The translations under genes were made by a program, and so were the position numbers. From assembly GCA_030536455.1 (NCBI GenBank), contig JAUNPZ010000010.1, positions 8,001 through 47,241 of the forward strand: 39,241 bases of DNA, written 5' to 3'. Under the pieces are notes generated by a model. The model made no database searches, had not been told where the DNA came from, and worked only from the letters and a program-made list of their open reading frames with translations. The first letter of the stretch is position 1, and each line of letters starts with the position of its first letter. Shown in pieces: positions 33,618 to 39,241 of this stretch. This DNA is from Lachnospiraceae bacterium. GTDB lineage: Bacteria > Bacillota > Clostridia > Lachnospirales > Lachnospiraceae.

Positions 33618-33899
33618 CTATAAACTCTGATACCGCTCCCGATACGCCTGATTCAGCCAGTCGATTCCCTTCTGAATCCCTTCCTCATCAAAGGAAGTGT
33701 CCATAGAGGTTTTCAGTTCCTCCTTGGTGGCGTCATACCCATAGGGTTCCGGCCAATGCGTCACACGGAGCACCGTTTTTTCCTCATCCCCCTCGCCGGT
33801 CTGGGTCTTTGCCATCTTAAAACGCATCCCATGATAGCTGCCGGTGTAGGTTTCCTTCTTCAGATAATTCACCGGCATAAATCCCTTTCGCTCCAGCAT
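33618..33899 (-). CDS. Conserved small protein of unknown function
   Basis: The 93-aa soluble protein has no signal peptide or membrane segment. It begins MLERKGFMPVNYLKKETYTGSYHG, has a central RVTHWPEPYGYDAT and ends IDWLNQAYRERYQSL. I do not recognise a characterised family; similar small proteins occur in Lachnospiraceae next to polA-type genes as far as I recall. The start could be the ATG at 33899 (AGAGG 10 nt upstream) or at 33878 (AAAGGG 4 nt upstream). It lies between polA and the glycosylase gene, probably in the same transcript, so a housekeeping role is plausible. Confidence 0.75.
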   Translation of the reverse strand: MLERKGFMPVNYLKKETYTGSYHGMRFKMAKTQTGEGDEEKTVLRVTHWPEPYGYDATKEELKTSMDTSFDEEGIQKGIDWLNQAYRERYQSL

Positions 33900-33951
33900 C
33901 TCGTCTCAACCTCTTTCTGTTTGTATGCAGTTTGTTTTCCGACAGGGCCGA

Positions 33952-36723
33952 TTAATGGGCATCGAACCAGTTTGCCCCTTCATTGGCCTCTACCTCCAGG
34001 GAAACCTTTAACCGGGACGCGTGTTTCATCTTGTCCTCCAGAATCGCCTTCACCAGCTCCTTTTCCTCTTCCCAGGTTTCAATCAGAAGCTCATCGTGAA
34101 CCTGCAGCACGATTCTGGATTTCATCTTCCGGCTGCGAAGCTCCTGGTCCACGCCTATCATGGCAATCTTCATGATATCTGCCGCTGTTCCCTGAATCGG
34201 AGAATTCATGGCCACCCGCTCCCCAAAGGAACGCTGCATAAAATTAGCCGACTTCAGCTCCGGAATCGGTCTCCTTCTGCCGTAAAGAGTAGTCACATAC
34301 CCCTGCTCTTTTCCCTCCTTCACCAGACGGTCCAGATACTCCTTCACGCCCGGATAGGTTTCAAAATACTGGTTGATATATTCCTGGGCTTCCTTTCTGG
34401 AAACACTCAAACCTTCCCCAAGGCCAAAGGCGCTGATTCCGTACACAATGCCGAAGTTCACCGCCTTGGCATTCCGGCGCTGCAGCGGCGTTACCTCATC
34501 CAGCGGAATGTGGAACACCTGGGAGGCTGTGATTGCGTGGATGTCCTGGGCGGAATTGTAAGCATCAATCAGCCGTTCATCTGCCGACATGGAGGCCAGA
34601 ATCCGCAGCTCAATCTGGGAATAATCTGCATCCACAAACACATATCCTTCCTCCGGCACGAATACCTTCCGAATCTCCCGTCCCAGCTCCATCCGAACCG
34701 GGATATTCTGCAGGTTCGGCTCTGTGCTGCTGATTCTGCCCGTAGCGGTAATGGTCTGATTAAAGGTTCCGTGGATTCGCTCATCCGTCCCGATGTATCC
34801 GGCCAGGCCCTCTGCATAGGTGGAATTTAACTTGGTAATCTGGCGGTAATCCAGTATCTTCTGCACCACCGGGACCTCCGGCGCCAGCTTCTCCAGCACA
34901 TCCGCCGCTGTGGAATATCCGGTTTTCGTCTTCTTGCCGCCCTTTAGCTGCATCTTGTCAAACAGGATTTCTCCAAGCTGCTTGGGGGAATTGATATTAA
35001 AGGTTTCGCCGCAGTCCTCGTAAATCTGCTTTTCCAGCTCGGCAATCCGCACCTTCAGCTTGTCCCCGTACTCCTTCAGCGCCTCCCGCTGCACCTTCAC
35101 TCCGGTCTGCTCCATATGGAACAGGCTGTAAATCAGCGGCATCTCGATATCCAGAAACAGCTCCCACATACCGGTCTTCTTTAAGCTTTCCTCCAGCACG
35201 CTTCCCGCCTTCTGCACCGCAAATGCCATATAGCAGGCACAGGCCGCGGCCTTCTCCTCCCCACTCTGAAGGGCTTTCCCAACCGGAATTTTCCCTAAAA
35301 GGTCCTTCTCCGAGGGCAGGGTCAGGCCCAGATAATCTCTGGCCAGGTCATCATATTCATAGGTGTCCTTCAGCGGGTTCAGCAGATACGCCGCCACGCC
35401 GCCGTCCAGCGCCGGCGAACCGTAATCCAGACCAAGAAGGGGAAGAAGCTTCTTCAAATCCGGGACCCAGACCCGGCCGAATCCGGCCTGTAAAATCAGC
35501 TCCCTCGCCTGGGAAATCAGCCATTTGCCGGAAATCTCCTCTCCCGCCAGGATGCATACCGTCCCCGTCTCCCCAAGGGAAAGGGAGATGCCGGAAACCT
35601 CTGTATATTCCGGCTCTGCGCCCTGGCCGGAATGATGCGCTCCAAAAGGACCGCCCTGGCTGACCTGGCCGTCAGCGCCGAAAAAGAAGGAAAGCTGCTC
35701 CTCTTTTTCCACCTTGTCCCCGGTAAAGATTTGAAGCCCTGCCCGTTTGCCTGCGCTGCCGGAAACCGCCTCTCTGACCTGCTTCAGCCATTTTTCCGCA
35801 TCCTTTTTCCCGGTTATGCGGATAAAACCATCCTCCAGCTTCGCATCTCCCATCGCATCCGCATCAAACCGGGCCACCATGGATTTAAACTCCAGCCGCT
35901 TCATATACTGGTATGCTTCCTGGGTATACAGGTTTCCAATCTCCGCCTCCTCGTAAGAAAATGCAATCGGGCAGTCGATGCAGATGGCCGCCAGCTCCTT
36001 ACTCATCTGCGCCATATCATAATGCTCCTCCAGCGCCTTTCTCGCCCTTGGAGGCTTCACCTCATCCAGATGGGCATACGCATTCTCGATGCTTCCATAA
36101 GCCACGATCAGAGCGGTAGCCGTCTTCTCCCCGATGGACGGAACTCCCGGAATATTATCCGAAGCATCCCCCATCAGCGCCTTCACATCGATAAACTCAA
36201 GCGGCGTCACCTGATACTCCCGCTTCACATCCTCCGGGTAATAGTCATGGATTTCCGTAGTTCCCCGGCTGGTCTTTGGAATGCGGATTTTGATTTTCTC
36301 ATCCGCAAGCTGCAGAAGGTCCCGGTCGCCGGAAATGACCGACACCTCCACCCCGTTGGCCTGATTCCGCTTCGCCACCGTGCCCAGAATATCATCCGCC
36401 TCAAAGCCCGCCAGAGTCAGAATCGGAATGCCCATGGAGGAAAGGACCTCCTTCATCAGCGGAACCTGCTCCCGCAGCTCCTCCGGCATCGGCTTCCTGG
36501 TTCCCTTATACTCCGCATACATCTTATGGCGGAAGGTCGGCTCCTTCCGGTCAAAAGCCACCGCCAGATGGTCCGCCTTCTCCTCATCCAGAATTTTAAA
36601 CATGATATTCAAAAAACCATAAACCGCGTTCGTATGAAGTCCCTCCGAATTCGTCAGATCCGGCACTCCATAAAAAGCGCGGTTTAAGATACTGTGTCCG
36701 TCAATCAATACCAGCTTTCCCAT
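33952..36723 (-). CDS. polA: DNA polymerase I
   Basis: Repair and Okazaki-fragment-processing polymerase, 923 aa. The N-terminal 5' nuclease domain (about 1-300) starts MGKLVLIDGHSILNRAFYG and has SVISGDRDLLQLAD and VKALMGDASDNIPGVPSIGEKTA. The central 3'-5' exonuclease-like domain lacks the DxE motif, so proofreading is probably lost, as in Bacillus Pol I. The polymerase domain has motif A DADYSQIELRILA, motif B RRNAKAVNFGIVYG and motif C QVHDELLIE. Length is normal. The zinc-finger membrane protein gene lies 51 bp upstream. Confidence 0.97.
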   Translation of the reverse strand: MGKLVLIDGHSILNRAFYGVPDLTNSEGLHTNAVYGFLNIMFKILDEEKADHLAVAFDRKEPTFRHKMYAEYKGTRKPMPEELREQVPLMKEVLSSMGIPILTLAGFEADDILGTVAKRNQANGVEVSVISGDRDLLQLADEKIKIRIPKTSRGTTEIHDYYPEDVKREYQVTPLEFIDVKALMGDASDNIPGVPSIGEKTATALIVAYGSIENAYAHLDEVKPPRARKALEEHYDMAQMSKELAAICIDCPIAFSYEEAEIGNLYTQEAYQYMKRLEFKSMVARFDADAMGDAKLEDGFIRITGKKDAEKWLKQVREAVSGSAGKRAGLQIFTGDKVEKEEQLSFFFGADGQVSQGGPFGAHHSGQGAEPEYTEVSGISLSLGETGTVCILAGEEISGKWLISQARELILQAGFGRVWVPDLKKLLPLLGLDYGSPALDGGVAAYLLNPLKDTYEYDDLARDYLGLTLPSEKDLLGKIPVGKALQSGEEKAAACACYMAFAVQKAGSVLEESLKKTGMWELFLDIEMPLIYSLFHMEQTGVKVQREALKEYGDKLKVRIAELEKQIYEDCGETFNINSPKQLGEILFDKMQLKGGKKTKTGYSTAADVLEKLAPEVPVVQKILDYRQITKLNSTYAEGLAGYIGTDERIHGTFNQTITATGRISSTEPNLQNIPVRMELGREIRKVFVPEEGYVFVDADYSQIELRILASMSADERLIDAYNSAQDIHAITASQVFHIPLDEVTPLQRRNAKAVNFGIVYGISAFGLGEGLSVSRKEAQEYINQYFETYPGVKEYLDRLVKEGKEQGYVTTLYGRRRPIPELKSANFMQRSFGERVAMNSPIQGTAADIMKIAMIGVDQELRSRKMKSRIVLQVHDELLIETWEEEKELVKAILEDKMKHASRLKVSLEVEANEGANWFDAH

Positions 36724-36774
36724 ATATATCCTCTCTGTTCCTGTATTCTGTTCTGTGTTCCTTTCCGTCAGCCC

Positions 36775-37113
36775 TTAACCGATGAACCAGATCCGCATCT
36801 GCAGCAGAAATGTAGTCAAAAGCCCCACCGCCGCCAGCGTGCTCATGGCATAATGAGCCACCTTCATAAAATGGTCAAAATGAACCCTCTGATAGGAACT
36901 TTCCAGCGCCGCTTCCAGTTCTCCCTTGATGTTATAATTTCCGGAACCGGAATCCAATTGTTTTAAGCCCAGCGCCACCATAAAGTAAATTTCCAGCTCC
37001 TCCTGACAATTGGGACAGGATGCCACATGCTCCAGAAATTCTTCCAGTTCTTCATTGGACAGCTCATCGCATATATACGGCATAACCAGACGCTCTGCTT
37101 CCTGACAGTTCAT
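36775..37113 (-). CDS. zf-HC2-type (anti-sigma-like) membrane protein
   Basis: The 112-aa protein has a putative zinc-binding N-terminus, MNCQEAERLVMPYICDELSNEELEEFLEHVASCPNC (the HxxxCxxC of zf-HC2 anti-sigma factors). A helical middle and one C-terminal transmembrane helix (YAMSTLAAVGLLTTFLLQM) follow. The start at 37113 follows AGGAGGAAGG; the frame from 37188 is longer but covers the promoter region. Such proteins usually inhibit an ECF sigma factor encoded beside them, but none is present here. It may respond to envelope or redox stress, or may have lost that role. Confidence 0.82.
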   Translation of the reverse strand: MNCQEAERLVMPYICDELSNEELEEFLEHVASCPNCQEELEIYFMVALGLKQLDSGSGNYNIKGELEAALESSYQRVHFDHFMKVAHYAMSTLAAVGLLTTFLLQMRIWFIG

Positions 37114-37183
37114 ATCCTTCCTCCTCACATCCCGGTTGTAGCGGTTTCTCTGATTATCATTCCGTTTTAACCACTTTCCATTC

Positions 37184-37212
37184 ATCATACACCAAAAGAG
37201 AGGTTCCTACAA
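37184..37212 (-). promoter_or_regulatory. Candidate promoter for the zf-HC2 gene and polA
   Basis: TTGTAG (37207-37212), a 17-bp spacer, then TATGAT (37184-37189; 5/6) on the minus strand. The predicted start is about 65 nt before the ATG. The -35 match is weak. Confidence 0.5.
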
Positions 37213-37327
37213 TCCTTTTTCTTGTGGGGCATGCAGATGATTCCTTTTTTCCGTGGTCTGCTCCGCCCTTTTCCCGCAGTTTACGCAGTCTGTTCGCGGA
37301 CCTGCCAATACATCGAATCATAACCCA

Positions 37328-38524
37328 TCAGTCCGAAGTAAACTCCACGTCAATCCGGCATATCTCACTTTTCGTGCCGACCCGCATGCCCGGTCCGAAC
37401 ACGCCGATGCCGGAGGTGACAATGTTCTGCATATTTCCCTTTTTCAGATACCCATAGGAATTTTCCCAGAACAGCCGGGTCACCAGATTGGCCGGAAACA
37501 TCTGGCCATCATGGGTATGACCGCAGAGGTCTAAGTCCACCCCGGCCTCTGCCAGCTCCTCCAGCTCCCTCGGCTCGTGGTCCAGCACGATCACCGGCTT
37601 CGATTCCTCCAGACCCGCCATCAGCTCCGCAGGAGAACGGCGTTTCTCAATCCCTCTGCCGGGCCGCTCATAGTCCGGCCGTCCGTACAGATATACGGAA
37701 TCCGCAAGCAGCACCGCTTCATCCCGCAGCAGACGGATATTCGCCGCCTTCAGAAAATCATCCATCTCCGGGCTGCTCATCTTCTTTCCCTTCCCGGAAA
37801 AGGTAAATCCAGCCAGGATTTTTTCCTGAATATCATGGTTCCCATAACAGGCGTAGACACCATACCGGCTCTGAATGCCGGACAGAATCCGCTCCAGCCT
37901 CTCCGGATTATCCAGCGCTTCATACTCATTGTCAAAAATATCTCCCGCAATCACGACCACATCCGGCTTCTGCTCATTAATCCGGGCCACCATCTGCTCC
38001 ATATGCCAGCTTCCGATGCTGTAGCCCAGATGCAGGTCCGCCACCAGAACCATGCGCAGCGATTTCAGACTTCCCCCATCCTTTTCGATGGTCACATGAT
38101 AGTCCGTCGTCCGTATCCTTCCCGCTCCGATGATGCCTGCCGCACTGAGCGTCAAAATCACCGCCAGGCAGACCGCGCCGGACACCACAAATCCGGTTCT
38201 GGAAAACAGCAGCTCCTTCTTCCAAAAAGCCGCCTGCTTCAGCACCCTGCGGACCGCATCTGCAGTAAATACGGTAAGCAGAATATAAAGAAGCGTCCCC
38301 AGCCAGTAGTTGCTGATCAGTTTTAAGATTCTCCGAAGCATGGACGGCGGCACCAGGAAAGAGGTGAGAAGGCTGGAAGACACAAACGCATACAGAACTG
38401 TCACGAAAATCTTTACCCATTTTCGATAAAACAAGAGACTGCAGGCCCCCATCCAGCCCAGAAGCCATCTCAGCAGATACAGACAAAACAGAATGTAGAT
38501 TGGAGATAAACATAACGCAATCAT
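37328..38524 (-). CDS. Membrane-anchored metallophosphoesterase
   Basis: The 398-aa protein has several N-terminal transmembrane helices (about residues 1-150: LSPIYILFCLYLLRWLLGW, VKIFVTVLYAFVSSSLL and VVSGAVCLAVILTLSAAGIIG). A C-terminal calcineurin-like phosphoesterase domain follows with all motifs: ADLHLG, AGDIFDNE, YGNHD, LDHEP and GHTHDGQ. This is the YaeI/YkuE-like group, whose members act on phospholipid-related substrates; the substrate here is unknown. It lies 5 bp after the XRE-type gene, so it is in the same transcript as the regulator and DUF3796 gene. Confidence 0.92.
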   Translation of the reverse strand: MIALCLSPIYILFCLYLLRWLLGWMGACSLLFYRKWVKIFVTVLYAFVSSSLLTSFLVPPSMLRRILKLISNYWLGTLLYILLTVFTADAVRRVLKQAAFWKKELLFSRTGFVVSGAVCLAVILTLSAAGIIGAGRIRTTDYHVTIEKDGGSLKSLRMVLVADLHLGYSIGSWHMEQMVARINEQKPDVVVIAGDIFDNEYEALDNPERLERILSGIQSRYGVYACYGNHDIQEKILAGFTFSGKGKKMSSPEMDDFLKAANIRLLRDEAVLLADSVYLYGRPDYERPGRGIEKRRSPAELMAGLEESKPVIVLDHEPRELEELAEAGVDLDLCGHTHDGQMFPANLVTRLFWENSYGYLKKGNMQNIVTSGIGVFGPGMRVGTKSEICRIDVEFTSD

Positions 38525-38529
38525 ACCAC

Positions 38530-38733
38530 TTACTCCTCCGTAAACCAGAATATTTCCTCTACGGCTGTCTCAAATACTTTTGCGATATCCATCGCTAATT
38601 TTAATGACGGATTGTACTTTCCATTTTCCAGATTGCCAATCGTCTCCCGCCTTACATGAACCAGCTCCGCAAGGTCGCTCTGACTCATATGGTATCTGGC
38701 ACGATACTCTCTCATCCGTGTGTGAAGTTCCAC
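38530..38733 (-). CDS. XRE-family small transcriptional regulator
   Basis: The 67-aa protein is almost only a helix-turn-helix: YHMSQSDLAELVHVRRETIGNLENGKYNPSLKLAMDIAKVF, then an EEIFWF tail common to this group. It starts with GTG at 38733, preceded by GGAGGG about 6 nt upstream that overlaps the end of the DUF3796-like gene. The internal ATG at 38715 has no SD. Such one-domain regulators usually control the neighbouring membrane-protein operon. Confidence 0.93.
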   Translation of the reverse strand: MELHTRMREYRARYHMSQSDLAELVHVRRETIGNLENGKYNPSLKLAMDIAKVFETAVEEIFWFTEE

Positions 38734-38734
38734 G

Positions 38735-39205
38735 CTATCCCTCCATTTCCAGCATGTTCTTTTCCTGCTTCCGGAACCGCATCATGCTGATGGTAAACAC
38801 CAGAATCATCAATACAATATTTCCATAAAGTGTCAGAACCGCCAGCGAATACTGTCCATAGGCAGAAATACCCATGGATACCAGATTTCCCTGAATCGTG
38901 GTCTTCACCCATTCTCCGGTGTTGACAATCGCAATTCCCCGGACAAACATCAGCACGATTACCGCAGCATCCAGCGCAAATACCGACCAGAAGGCTCTGG
39001 CACTCGCCCGGTTCACATTCTTCCAGAACAATTCATCCGGCACCATACTGCCATAGGAGAAGAAGGTAAAGCAGAGCAGAAACGGCAGCAGCGCCGGAGC
39101 TGCCACCCCGAACAAGCCAAGAAGCCCCAGCCAGCCTAAGTAGGATAACGGGTTCGATGTAAAATGAGTTTGTAAAAAATGACGGATGAAATTCGTTTTC
39201 CTCAT
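38735..39205 (-). CDS. DUF3796-like membrane protein
   Basis: The 156-aa membrane protein has about four hydrophobic segments (LGWLGLLGLFGVAAPALLPFLLCFTFFSYG, FWSVFALDAAVIVLMFVRGIAI and YGNIVLMILVFTISMMRF) and a short basic C-terminus. The N-terminal part with HFTSNPLSYLGWLG and the PDELFWKNV-type segment matches DUF3796-like proteins found before small XRE regulators. A GGAGGG SD precedes the ATG. It overlaps the regulator's SD, so they are co-translated. Function is unknown; a membrane signal receptor or transported-compound sensor is possible. Confidence 0.8.
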   Translation of the reverse strand: MRKTNFIRHFLQTHFTSNPLSYLGWLGLLGLFGVAAPALLPFLLCFTFFSYGSMVPDELFWKNVNRASARAFWSVFALDAAVIVLMFVRGIAIVNTGEWVKTTIQGNLVSMGISAYGQYSLAVLTLYGNIVLMILVFTISMMRFRKQEKNMLEMEG

Positions 39206-39241
39206 AGCATTGCCCTCCTGTGTGGTATCTTTCTCTTCTCT

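Overview
The window looks like core chromosome from a fairly GC-rich member of the Lachnospiraceae (Clostridium cluster XIVa). The evidence is gene content and order: ylxM-ffh-rpsP-khpA-rimM-trmD, plsX-acpP-rnc-smc-ftsY, ackA followed by DUF177-rpmF, and small Lachnospiraceae-type families. The species cannot be named from the sequence alone. Every gene but one (tmcAL) is on the minus strand, so the text follows coordinates from low to high and transcription mostly runs the other way.

Layout. 1-3500: SRP/ribosome-maturation operon (ylxM, ffh, rpsP, khpA, rimM, trmD cut by the window edge), with a promoter whose -35 box lies inside the preceding terminator hairpin. 3547-9373: a PRTase-like protein with its own promoter, a small metallophosphoesterase coupled to an unusual ParB-like/BMP (PnrA-like) fusion, a CLC transporter and threonine ammonia-lyase. 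9452-16076: ftsY, smc, rnc, acpP and plsX, with a terminator after acpP and a promoter before plsX. 16248-22839: a sugar cassette (HAD phosphatase, GH13 alpha-1,6-type glucosidase, mannose-family PTS IID, IIC and IIAB, LacI-type regulator) sitting between plsX and rpmF, genes that are usually adjacent. Two mirror-image 16-bp operators flank the PTS promoter. 22926-25633: rpmF, DUF177, ackA and pduL, with near-consensus promoters. 25900-27180: tmcAL on the plus strand. 27258-31703: a methyltransferase, a histidine phosphatase, the UPF0210 and UPF0237 (ACT) pair and a YycJ-type metallo-beta-lactamase-fold protein. 31704-32416: the only gene-free stretch longer than 300 bp. It is very AT-rich and holds an array of nine regularly built small inverted repeats. 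32417-39205: coaE, 3-methyladenine glycosylase, a small unknown protein, polA, a zinc-finger membrane protein, a membrane metallophosphoesterase, and a small XRE regulator with a DUF3796-like membrane protein.

How the parts fit. Most genes are housekeeping: protein targeting and translation, chromosome and lipid metabolism, acetate production through PduL and AckA, and DNA replication and repair. The inducible accessory unit is the PTS/glucosidase cassette. The most unusual items are the AT-rich inverted-repeat array between coaE and its downstream terminator, the cytosolic ParB-like/BMP fusion, and several compact regulatory overlaps (a terminator carrying a promoter, an SD-sequestering inverted repeat, and genes placed immediately after terminators).
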